Shown one piece after another: positions 34,101 to 42,371 of a DNA stretch of 64,000 nt. Location of the stretch: positions 1 to 64,000 of IMG/VR virus record IMGVR_UViG_3300043568_000079; one strand, given 5' to 3'. The position numbers were made by a program, and so were the translations under genes. This DNA comes from a virus. The notes beneath the pieces are model-generated. The model was not told the DNA's origin and did no database searches. It worked only from the letters and a program-made list of their open reading frames with translations. Every line of letters begins with the position of its first letter. Positions within the stretch are counted from its first letter, which is position 1.

Positions 34101-37100
34101 CTGTCTTTGAACAGAGTCTGTTGAGGTCTAATTCCAATTCCGTATTTGTTTCTATATGACAAATTGATGTCGGGTACTAGATTTCCTAATGCATCACGAC
34201 CCAATAGACTGTCAAATAGTTTTTTATTCAACATTGTATTTGGCATACTTGATGCTGAACCTTCTTCTAACAACAACCATTCTGTATGTCTAGGGATAGA
34301 ATTTTTTATTTCATCTGTAGAAATATTTGCATTAATATAATTTCCTATTAGCATAGGTTGAATATTTGCAAAAGCAACCGAGTCAGAAGATAAAATTTCA
34401 GCAAATTTCAAACCATTCGATACTGGATCCGCAATCAAACTCGAAACTTGATATGCACTGATTCTTCTATTTTTAGCATCAGGAATTAATACTTTATTCT
34501 TAACCCAGAAGAAAAAGACATTTTCAAATGAATTTGTTACAGTGTTCCAAACTTGCTTAACAGAAACAATACTGTTATCAGGATACTTAGGCTGACCACT
34601 GATACCATTAGTTAATCCTTCCGAAGTATCTGCTTGTGATGCCCATTCGGTAGGTAGTAAATTAGATTTGACCCATTCATAAACATCAATAGTTGCACCC
34701 GGGAATAGTTTACCCCAGTTATTTTTTCTAAAGATGTCATCGCCCTGTTCGTACCATACATACTTAGCGGTACTTAGATCCCACCACAATTCGCCAACGT
34801 GTTCGTCAATCCAGTTAGTTTCAGAATCGTTGATTGTACCAATAGTACCTATAGAATATGTTGCAGGATCGGAAGCAGACTTATATTTTAACTCTTGTTC
34901 GGCAATTCCTGCAATTTTTCCTTTTAAAGGATCAATTACATCTAAGTATTCAATTACTTCTTCATTTACAGAATCAATTAAAACAATTCTCTTTACAGTA
35001 TCAATTTCAACTAGGTCTGGTTGCTCTCTCAGTAACGACCAGCTATTTTTTGTGTTGTCAATCTTATTGAACTGAAAGAATGTAGAGCCGTCTGCTTCAG
35101 ATGCAGAAACATACCACGGGGCTCCTACATAAACTGCATCATTTGTTGCAACAACAGATGTTCCATAACGACTACCTTCAATAAAGTCAGCATCGTTTAA
35201 TTCTTCAGCCTGAATAAAATAATCACCCAGGTTGTTATAAACATAGACTGCACCAGCATCTGAAATAGGAGATATAAAACGTGTAGTTCCCTGGTCAAAT
35301 GTAGTTTCACCAAATCGAGTTCCTTCATCAAATCCGTAAATCTTAGATCTATTTTTTCCTAAAGAACTAACTGTTAATACTGTTTCGTTCTTGCTCAATG
35401 AAATAGCCTGACCAAATTTAAGATCGTTAGTAAGAACAGGATTGTCAATAACTTGACGAAGTATATATGTACCTGTAGATGTTAAGTTAGTAGCCGTGTA
35501 AACTGCAACTTTACCAAAACCTTCACCGATCAGTTTTGTATTAACTGACGAGATGAACATAAATTTGCCAGAAGCAGATACGTATACATCGTCGCCAAAT
35601 ATATCAGTTGTTCCAAACGGTGAAACAATAGTTTGCTTCCAGTTTAAACTATTGTCAAAAATTTGAACAATACCCGAAGTGGAAGATGTAGTGTAGCCAG
35701 GAGCACTGATAGCAATAAATTTGCCAGCATAATCTCCTGCAATCTTATGTCCCCATTGCATTTGAGAATTTTGTGTAATTCCTTCAGGTCTTAAAGATAT
35801 GCCATCTTCTAAGTTAGAAGATAAGTGTTGTGTAATGCTAACAAGATTTGTTGCAGAAGTAGTTGTACTTAGGTAATAGGCATATACATGACCAGTTCCT
35901 GTATTGTTCACGCCATCCCCTGGAGCACTAACAAGAAGTGTTGAAGAACTAGTAGAAACAACTTGATTTAAGTATATAGAATGACCAAATCTAGCATAGC
36001 TAGAAGTTGAATAAGTTACTGTGTCGTTGTAGTTAGGTCTTACTAAAACTTTCTGTGTTATTTCTTCATTAACTAAAGGTCTCTTTGAACTAATCTTTAC
36101 AAGACCTTCAGAAACAAAAGACTTTGCATATCCACTGCCTGTGCTGAATAATATAGCACTTGTACCAGTAGAACGTACATTTGTTGCTTCAGGAGCTCCT
36201 GTAAAAATTAATTCTTTACTGTTGTCATAATTTAAAGAATAACCAAATCCAGTAGATAAAGATACGTCACAGTATATTTTATCGTTACTGTTCATTATAT
36301 ATTCAAACTGCTTGTCTAATGTTAGTCTGTTCTTTTCTAATACCGAAACTCGGCCAGTACTGTCGTAACTAGGAAAATCCCATGTAGGAGCAGAAACGAT
36401 AACCAACGGAATATCATCCGAAGCATAGATTGAGAAACCTAACTGCTGTGCAATAGGAGATGCAGATGAATTAATTCCTATACCTGTATCATAATTTTTT
36501 ATCTTTTGATAGACTGCCCACTTGTCAGGTGCATTGTCAATCCATATTTTTTCACCTGTTTTAAGTTTACGTAGGTCAGGAACATTTTTTAATTCTTCAA
36601 AATTCTGATAACGAACATCATCAAATTTAAACAATGCGCCGAACGCTAATAAGTCATCATTAACAATAGTTGTTAAACCAGATGCAACAGTAAATTGATT
36701 TAGTTCTGGAATTTCAGTAACAATGTAGACACCATTCACTTGATCATTAAATTTAACAACTGAAACAATATCACCCACTGCAAGACTGTGATGTATGTCA
36801 GTAGTAAAGGTAATAGCGGTTGCTGGCGCACTTACATACACTCCAGAAACTTTTGCAGTTTGTCTAGAATATCTATAAACATCCCAGTCACCATTCTCTA
36901 AGAACCCCATCCAAATAGTGTCGCCTTCTTGAATAGAAGAATTGTTTGCAATGTCTAATAAACTATTTTTATTATATGCTGTAGATGTAACGTCATCTAA
37001 TCTAACATATCCAACAGTGGTTAAATCAATATTTGTATCTTCATAGCCTGTGCTATTGTATACTTTAAATGTCTGTGCAGGATTGTATCCCGATGGAGAA

Positions 37101-40100
37101 ATTAATAAATTTGTAGAAGATGTATAGTTAATTAAATTGCTGGCATTTGAAGGCATCTCAGAAATAAATTTAACAACATAAGGATTTTCAATTGCTGTAC
37201 CTTCTTCTAGTTTAAATTCAATTTCTTTATATGTTTCAAATCCGCCAAAATGTCCTACTCTAAAAGCCCAATCTTCATTAAAAGAAACGTCACCTTTACG
37301 TGCAAAGGTTCCTGCTTTTACAATTTTATCAATTGCATTTCGAGTACCTTTTTCACGAATAAATCCTTGATAGAACTTATACTGTGCTGTAGCATTAGTA
37401 AAAATATTATTTAGATATGTACGAGGAGTATAACCAATTAAATGCTGTGCTAACTGTTGCTGTCCATAATCAAAGTTATCAATATCTAGGCTATAGAAAT
37501 CTTCAAACTGATTAATCTTATAATCAAAGTTAGGTAACAGATCGGGTGTAGGTTTGTTAGATAGTTTAACCCATTTATTGAAATCAAAAGTTTCATCTCC
37601 GTTTACACGCACTGAAGATTCGTAATAGGCACCGTTGTATCTAACAACTTTTCCAGGAAGATAGATGCCAAATGATTTCCAGTCTGAGATTTCAACAGCA
37701 TCGTAAATGAACCCGGGACTGAATAAATCACCATTCCAGTTTGCAGTTCTAAAACCGGTAATCTTAACTCTACGTTGACGATATCCAGATTCAATGTCAT
37801 AGATAGTATCGTTGAAGATAGTAGTGTTATTAAACACAATTGCATGTTCTTTCTGAACAGAATTTAGTGTTGCAAAGAAAATACCTTCTTCTGTATTAAG
37901 TGTATTAATTGTACAAACACCATCTTGCCTACTAAGATTAAAATTACTAATAGGAAAAGATTTCCCATCTGCTTTTAACAAACTGTACTCGTAATTTCCT
38001 GAGGCAATATTATCTACAATAGAGTCTACAAATTTATATCTTAATGTGTTAGCAAAAGGACTTAGAGTAATTAAATTTCCATCGGCCCAGTTTTGTGTGG
38101 TCCAAAATAAGAATTCTTTTCCTGTAAATTGCCAGTCTAAAATTTCTTTTAGATCAGTACTGTATTGATCAAATAAGAATCCTTGTTTTTCTAAGTATGC
38201 TCCGTAACCTACAATTAAGTCATATACTTCTTGAATAGTGTTATACTCAGTCCCATAAGGAACTTCAGTTACTGCTGTTTCAAATTTTGTTGCCTGTTGT
38301 GCTGTTGCGCCCCCGGTCATAGGCAACGAAGACATCTGTTGAAAATAAGTTTCATCAAATGTACTGGTAGCAACATGTCCTATTTTAACTCGATAAAAAC
38401 GACTATTGTATCGAACAATTTGTCCTTGCTTATAATATCGAGATGTGTTAGTTTCAACTGATGTAAGATCTGTTTCGCTTATTCCTGTGGTTCCATTATT
38501 AGTAACAGAAGTCCATTCTGTAAACGGAGAAGACACTCCGCCTACTGTAACTGCTCCCGAAGTTGCAGTCTTAATGGGTTTTAAAATTTCAAAATACGGA
38601 TTACTTCTGTCATAGCCCTTGACAACAAATTTGCCATTTGACTTTTGAACAATGATTCCCGAGATATTAGCAGACTTAACAGGATTACTAATATTTAAAA
38701 TAAATGCACAGTCTTCAGGGGGTAAAACTGCACCCTGGCTTGTTGACACAGGGTCAATACTGTCAATGATAATTTGCAATTTTTCTTTGCTTGCAAATCC
38801 GCCTAATTTGTGAAATAGGTTGAAATCTAAGTAAGAAAGATCTTGCTGAAACTTAGCTACATATCCTAAATCAGTTTGTTTTCCTTTTTCAATTATTAAC
38901 GAACCAACTCCAGAAATTTGATAATCACCTTCAACTAATAATTTTTTAGGATTTAAGTATAAGTCGCCCGCATAGACTAATTGATTAGATTGATTAAATG
39001 TTGTTCTGCTGACATCATACATAGACGATGTATAGTTACAAGGTTCTAACAATGCCGCCATTGCATTAACTGCAAACGGCCAATAACTACTGCGATGCCA
39101 GGCGGTTTCTGCAGGATTGCGGTCGCCAAATGCCCATGTAAATTTTTTATCAGAGTAAGCATTCTCTGAAACTAAAAACTGATCAGGTGCTTTTAAATTA
39201 CCACTGGTATCAACAGGGATGATTGTTAATAACTGCGAACGAGCATACTCTGTTTTGTATGTACCAGTTCCTCTTACATAACCATTCTTCAAATCGGTCC
39301 ACATGAGTGTATTTGAAGAAGTATACGGCGCAGGCCCATACTCAATTGCCCACCAAGTAGGTTTAGTTGTAAATCCTAACATTTCCCATGGGTGGCTATG
39401 AGGGCGGTCTGTGTCATAGAAATATTGATATATTCCTCTCCAATATCCAGGAACAGTGTTAAAAAAGACAGAGTCTATGCTACCTTTATAATTCCAGGTA
39501 AACGAATTGTTTTCATCAAATGTAGAATTTGCAGAAACATCGACATTATACATTCCTGCCCAACGCATATAATCTTTTCTTAAAATTCTATTTGCATCAT
39601 CTAACGTATACTTAGAATTTCTAAATGCACCGGGTATTGTAGATTTTACATCAAATATTTCAGTATTATAGATTACTTTAATGTTATTATAAACACGCTT
39701 TTCAAATTCAAGAATAATTTCATCTCGATAATCGCCATACGCCTGCATTACACTGCCGTCGTGACCCCTAATCATAGAAACATTGCCGCTAGTATAAGAA
39801 GTATCTATATATAATTCAGGTTCATATTTTGGATACAGTCCTAGCTTAGACGGTGTTGGTGGTACAAAACAACCCAGTGTATCGAGATAAGTTACAATCT
39901 TAATCACATCGTCTTTAACTAAAGAAGAAATTACAGTAACGGTACCGTCGATACTATCTATCTCGTAATCTTTTCCATAGATTAATTGTACATCGTTTAG
40001 ATATATTAAAATAGATTTAAAACTTAGTATTGTTGGATCAAATTCTATCCCTAATGGATACACATAACTTGGAATAATTCCTACTGTATATTCTTTTACA

Positions 40101-42370
40101 GTGTTATCAGCACCATAAGGAAGCATATCTGATCTATAGTATGCAGACTTATTGTCTTTATGGTTGTTGATAAGTTTTAAAACATAGTCAAGCGCATCAG
40201 CAGGTGTTAGTTGACTGTCAACTGAAACTGACAATCTTAACAGATTCATCTTAAACTGATTATACTGTTCTGCACCAAATCGCAATGCATCTACGACATT
40301 GTGTTCTTTTTTACCCAAGAACATCATAGCAAATGCAATAGGATTAGAGTTAATAACTAATCTTGTTCCGTATTTTGTATAATCTGAAACATCTCTTAAA
40401 TTGCTAGTTCCAGGAAATTTTCCCGTGAACTCAGCTGCAGACGAAACCATAGTTGACAAGTGGTCTTCCAACTCACTCAATGTCATGTCTGAAACATCGC
40501 TGTTTAGCGGATTGTTTGTTAAACTTAGAGGAGTTTCATAATAACCATTTTCGTTAGGTGTTTGTTCAGTAGTAATTTTTAATTGAACAACATCGTTAAC
40601 CGAAAGAGTTCTATTAAATGTAACAGAAATATCACTGCCTGTATTAACTGTGGATGTAGTTTGTACATTGTTGATATAGGAAACAATTGATGAAGGTGTG
40701 CTATATGGTCTATCTAAAGAAGTTATAAAAATTGTATTGGTGTTTTCTTCAACTACCTGTGTTTCAATAATAGGTATTTGATATGACTCAGCATTTTTCC
40801 AAACATTAACCAATGATGTTGTTCCGTCTGCATTATTAGATTTAATATATCCAATACCAGTTTTAACAAAAGAACTTACATTATCTACAGTTGAAGAAAT
40901 TACATCTGTCATGAAATAGTTACTAAACAGATAACTACCTATTCCTACACTATTTTGATATCGAAGTGCAAATCCTAGAACAGAATCAGGTGTACCTGTT
41001 CCTACAGCATAACCAAATAATTTACTTCCTGCAAAGTCATTTATATTTGCAGACTGTGTATAACTAACGCCGTCTGCGTCAAACAAGTCAAACAGGGGGG
41101 CTTGATTTAAAACTGTTCGTTGCTGAGATAATACCCACACTTGTTGGGATGTAGAATAGTAAAAACTCTTTCCTGAATTAACTATTCCGTAATTAACTGA
41201 GATAGAATTTAAGTCTTCAAGGGTATCTACTAATGTTAGATGTAAAACAGGAGATTCACTATTTGTATAAGCTACCTGATAAATTTTTCCTCTAACATTT
41301 TCATTTAAGTCAGCATTAAAGATAATCCGTTGCCCGTGTTCAAGCAATACGCCATCAATGTAGTAACCAAAAGACCCGTCTACTGTTTCAAATGCATTTT
41401 GTGTATCTGTATCAATTAAGTCAATATTTTGAATACCGGTTACACCAAAGTTATAAAGTTGCAGGTTAGGCTTAAATTCTACAATAGGTCTTTTTGCTTT
41501 AGCAGTTACTGGATATAATGCTGTTTGATTATTAATCTCAGCAGTAACTCTAATAACTTCTTTGTGCGTCCATCTATTGTAACGAGACCAAGGATTTAAA
41601 TCTTGACTAGATTTATTGATTGTGATATATTCAGGAGTTATAGGAAGTTTTTTATCTCCATCAAACGGAAAATCATCAAACACTGTACTGTCAAAAGTTT
41701 CGTTATATCCTTGTGCTAGGGATTCGTTAACTTCTAACTTGTCAAAATCAACCAACTTGATTGCTTCGCCGACGCCTTCAACAATATATTCCTTACCTTG
41801 AATAATAGTTCCTGTTGTGCCAACTGTGGAAGTAGAGAATACCAACTTCATACCATTAGACACACTATAACCATTATCCATTAGATAATTAGGTTGACCT
41901 AACATTGATACTACTAGATTAGTTCCAGTATTATCAATTAAAATAGGTTCTGGTCCTGTAGGTAACCAGTAATATTCACTGTAATTAACTAACTTGTCCC
42001 AATCTATTAACGGATCGTAAGAATAAAAATTAGATCTAAAAAGTCTGTCTAAGTCTTCAGTACGGCCACCCTGAATAGAAAGTTCGTTAATAATATCATC
42101 ATACCCAATGACATCGGTAATATTAGAAATAGAATCTCTTAAAACTAATGCAGGTTCTAACTGATAATTTTTACGAAGAGGCAAATCTTCTTTTAGATAA
42201 ACATCATTTGCCGGATCATAGTTAGGAGTAACTTTAGACCCTATAAATCCATCAATCCTCTCTAACTGTGGAGTTTGAATTAATTGATCAATAGTACTAG
42301 ATAAAAATTTATCGTTCTTATTTGATCTTAAGTATTCCGGTAATAAATTTACTGATTTTTTATCCGCCAT
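28172..42370 (-). CDS. Giant virion protein, 4732 aa
   Basis: An uninterrupted 14.2-kb frame. The N-terminus (KSVNLLPEYLRSNKNDKFLS, then RTEDLDRLFRSNFYSYDPLI) is preserved in other marine T4-like giants as I recall. About residues 2040-2430 contain FG-GAP-like repeats (FGHSIYL, WGHKIAG, FGDDVYV, YGTSVVA each followed by a SAP/GAP-type strand), probably a beta-propeller. Near 2840 and 3200 are GxGYxxPPxV repeats. About 3850-4020 has a NIDO-like pattern (VYVGTNGYVTFGGGDTEY). It follows gp6 directly, where T4 has gp7-gp10, so a baseplate-periphery or long appendage role is likely. The exact role is unknown. Confidence 0.85.
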   Translation of the reverse strand: MADKKSVNLLPEYLRSNKNDKFLSSTIDQLIQTPQLERIDGFIGSKVTPNYDPANDVYLKEDLPLRKNYQLEPALVLRDSISNITDVIGYDDIINELSIQGGRTEDLDRLFRSNFYSYDPLIDWDKLVNYSEYYWLPTGPEPILIDNTGTNLVVSMLGQPNYLMDNGYSVSNGMKLVFSTSTVGTTGTIIQGKEYIVEGVGEAIKLVDFDKLEVNESLAQGYNETFDSTVFDDFPFDGDKKLPITPEYITINKSSQDLNPWSRYNRWTHKEVIRVTAEINNQTALYPVTAKAKRPIVEFKPNLQLYNFGVTGIQNIDLIDTDTQNAFETVDGSFGYYIDGVLLEHGQRIIFNADLNENVRGKIYQVAYTNSESPVLHLTLVDTLEDLNSISVNYGIVNSGKSFYYSTSQQVWVLSQQRTVLNQAPLFDLFDADGVSYTQSANINDFAGSKLFGYAVGTGTPDSVLGFALRYQNSVGIGSYLFSNYFMTDVISSTVDNVSSFVKTGIGYIKSNNADGTTSLVNVWKNAESYQIPIIETQVVEENTNTIFITSLDRPYSTPSSIVSYINNVQTTSTVNTGSDISVTFNRTLSVNDVVQLKITTEQTPNENGYYETPLSLTNNPLNSDVSDMTLSELEDHLSTMVSSAAEFTGKFPGTSNLRDVSDYTKYGTRLVINSNPIAFAMMFLGKKEHNVVDALRFGAEQYNQFKMNLLRLSVSVDSQLTPADALDYVLKLINNHKDNKSAYYRSDMLPYGADNTVKEYTVGIIPSYVYPLGIEFDPTILSFKSILIYLNDVQLIYGKDYEIDSIDGTVTVISSLVKDDVIKIVTYLDTLGCFVPPTPSKLGLYPKYEPELYIDTSYTSGNVSMIRGHDGSVMQAYGDYRDEIILEFEKRVYNNIKVIYNTEIFDVKSTIPGAFRNSKYTLDDANRILRKDYMRWAGMYNVDVSANSTFDENNSFTWNYKGSIDSVFFNTVPGYWRGIYQYFYDTDRPHSHPWEMLGFTTKPTWWAIEYGPAPYTSSNTLMWTDLKNGYVRGTGTYKTEYARSQLLTIIPVDTSGNLKAPDQFLVSENAYSDKKFTWAFGDRNPAETAWHRSSYWPFAVNAMAALLEPCNYTSSMYDVSRTTFNQSNQLVYAGDLYLNPKKLLVEGDYQISGVGSLIIEKGKQTDLGYVAKFQQDLSYLDFNLFHKLGGFASKEKLQIIIDSIDPVSTSQGAVLPPEDCAFILNISNPVKSANISGIIVQKSNGKFVVKGYDRSNPYFEILKPIKTATSGAVTVGGVSSPFTEWTSVTNNGTTGISETDLTSVETNTSRYYKQGQIVRYNSRFYRVKIGHVATSTFDETYFQQMSSLPMTGGATAQQATKFETAVTEVPYGTEYNTIQEVYDLIVGYGAYLEKQGFLFDQYSTDLKEILDWQFTGKEFLFWTTQNWADGNLITLSPFANTLRYKFVDSIVDNIASGNYEYSLLKADGKSFPISNFNLSRQDGVCTINTLNTEEGIFFATLNSVQKEHAIVFNNTTIFNDTIYDIESGYRQRRVKITGFRTANWNGDLFSPGFIYDAVEISDWKSFGIYLPGKVVRYNGAYYESSVRVNGDETFDFNKWVKLSNKPTPDLLPNFDYKINQFEDFYSLDIDNFDYGQQQLAQHLIGYTPRTYLNNIFTNATAQYKFYQGFIREKGTRNAIDKIVKAGTFARKGDVSFNEDWAFRVGHFGGFETYKEIEFKLEEGTAIENPYVVKFISEMPSNASNLINYTSSTNLLISPSGYNPAQTFKVYNSTGYEDTNIDLTTVGYVRLDDVTSTAYNKNSLLDIANNSSIQEGDTIWMGFLENGDWDVYRYSRQTAKVSGVYVSAPATAITFTTDIHHSLAVGDIVSVVKFNDQVNGVYIVTEIPELNQFTVASGLTTIVNDDLLAFGALFKFDDVRYQNFEELKNVPDLRKLKTGEKIWIDNAPDKWAVYQKIKNYDTGIGINSSASPIAQQLGFSIYASDDIPLVIVSAPTWDFPSYDSTGRVSVLEKNRLTLDKQFEYIMNSNDKIYCDVSLSTGFGYSLNYDNSKELIFTGAPEATNVRSTGTSAILFSTGSGYAKSFVSEGLVKISSKRPLVNEEITQKVLVRPNYNDTVTYSTSSYARFGHSIYLNQVVSTSSSTLLVSAPGDGVNNTGTGHVYAYYLSTTTSATNLVSITQHLSSNLEDGISLRPEGITQNSQMQWGHKIAGDYAGKFIAISAPGYTTSSTSGIVQIFDNSLNWKQTIVSPFGTTDIFGDDVYVSASGKFMFISSVNTKLIGEGFGKVAVYTATNLTSTGTYILRQVIDNPVLTNDLKFGQAISLSKNETVLTVSSLGKNRSKIYGFDEGTRFGETTFDQGTTRFISPISDAGAVYVYNNLGDYFIQAEELNDADFIEGSRYGTSVVATNDAVYVGAPWYVSASEADGSTFFQFNKIDNTKNSWSLLREQPDLVEIDTVKRIVLIDSVNEEVIEYLDVIDPLKGKIAGIAEQELKYKSASDPATYSIGTIGTINDSETNWIDEHVGELWWDLSTAKYVWYEQGDDIFRKNNWGKLFPGATIDVYEWVKSNLLPTEWASQADTSEGLTNGISGQPKYPDNSIVSVKQVWNTVTNSFENVFFFWVKNKVLIPDAKNRRISAYQVSSLIADPVSNGLKFAEILSSDSVAFANIQPMLIGNYINANISTDEIKNSIPRHTEWLLLEEGSASSMPNTMLNKKLFDSLLGRDALGNLVPDINLSYRNKYGIGIRPQQTLFKDRLQALRNIVEFANSVLIDSRITGNYSFSNLERKEEIPDALDREYDLIVEDLEELTEVDTSTFKQAYIECFTLNGKVISAVVTDPGFGYALPPKVNVNATTGIGAVIETEIDVNGRVINAVVTAPGSNYVEESPVVVVRPHTVIVQVNTEYGNRWTKHIYDYLYKTWLRIKTQTYNTPLYWKYADWVKSTYDGFKDYKYVVNDTYEVATLNDTVPGDYVKIKNAGDGNYIILEKLTDTEIGDFSTSYDIIYRQNGTVQILDTIWNYSDSNYAYDVATLEETLYDQIPDLELFYILTALKDDIFVRDLKINWNLLFFKAVKYALTEQKLLDWAFKTSFINVKNNIGSLDQRSVYQLENEQYFEDYIKEVKPYRTKIRSYTSIYNNNVDQGSVYLTDFDLPSYYNSSTGKFEVVQLGNTLLDEYPRKSWNDNYKYYVKSIEVGNKGAGYTQRPNVQITTALGDSGAGAKAEAYIRNGELYKVLVTHPGSGYVTPPLVTITGGGQYVTSTATVSVVMGNDTIRKNTVGIKFDRVGTGYELGDTTVTETFVCSGDANKFVLSWLAEPNKSNITPLVDGKLVLATDYTIEYYTETYNNYTKKYSRFVFLNYVPGEGQIFKITYNKNINLYTAVDRIHNYYEPTDSMPGLELPLLMSGAEFGETQLQGLRFDYSPPWGHGAYDNNSAWSDLTDYYASAKLVADALYNTGTLVLSTTEGISPGQKIILTNTALNYLRTDTVVVSVNTGANSIEVSNYEFQIKRVWSDSLTTRGTLVFYTVEDFGGDIRVGDYAEIWGINGGEGGTLTGFDGRYQVTGVGTDRFTAIGTGTHWSSVLSTSTVRSAPAGTTVRIPSMLRDYEVTSTYKIYSFADDIINTTTVYYDTLISIQDVSTSSVYLDYSTLPLQTSSLAEYVETTATSSGTLALTIRGLGLSGHHIDVDIYGYPKLEFWKDNFNVNGVDTELTAGSWDSAGNFVGALGVNPTDLTVNGSGFLNAQLGYAPEEHVKGQTFDSVSINVYTQENNSSPLVISGAVPVVSGRVSVTTLPHPVTESVGVQVEYKGLIFDRLDTPPDPGTIGPYFSSSLATPIGVSGAPIGASAGDDEFTGPYSLGFNWNMFGTVYTEVYVGTNGYVTFGGGDTEYTPLNIDALENPSIMVMFCDLWQAIGESGQLLENGQLPGLWFDTGTISGTTTQFNYWRLRFQGSHYQKRDEPGVLPAYQYELGLYSDGVNQYVEMIYENTWREYDPLNASSSVPNGGFITGISNQNGANAVQVPYTSIQNNTSHVFYSTSEGGNWQYAGQGSFDPNKEPYNFTARNQFFIYDRTLYIAPQTTTGRAGYTLMTMGGDYLLDSNLVSVSDQSSVLIPSLASIDDVRSVYVTVNGTQIFETLSTSSYGYMVSPTGIENNRAAVTVYNIPAGTNVIQAWFFETNYPEFNGVWTEYFNITTTTTVLNLTKPIANIEPISAQVLVEYEALAGAGRRRLSPPDVTYYKFDGTQLTFNIDNKPRPSGTYSIETVHVYLNGFLLRSGFDYTLSVSNSTITFPTGLLVNGDAIAIESLIDYDYIVSGNTVILSTPLTSGSVKVTTFTDHDGMLIRTERFSGNSMRRFTLSLPVISAEYVWVYVDGAPLIPGYDFGLLPDQRTIQLSEWIFVNTSNDIMITSINSPLRNNVTLGYRIFKDIFDRTSYTRLSDFYSTRLTKELTLTDTEIHVEDSSRLIPPNPIRNIPGVVFVDSERIEFFEKASNTLSNLRRSTHGTAPALFSEVGTKLMDQSTQQQVPYSDVIKKQYHITTSTTNARVLSTVTNSFNTYTFVISTSSYSTDVGPYQFVCDGITLSTSTDATNQVTIKYGGRTLRKTSTLVHDSRRAYDTTSTSLVTLDSEFTVVYNSLTNNHELKLNIEGFVSGVRLEIEQRTGQFWQPIEEVSANEWVIKSSLLTAVTPQAMFIQQKTTELPDYYYYGGDPTLTDNNNFELTDDNNNPIEGY

Positions 42371-42371
42371 T

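Noticed and set aside
34734-35075. 113-aa ORF opposite the giant gene
   Set aside because: Antisense shadow of a long conserved-looking frame; no start context and no recognisable family.
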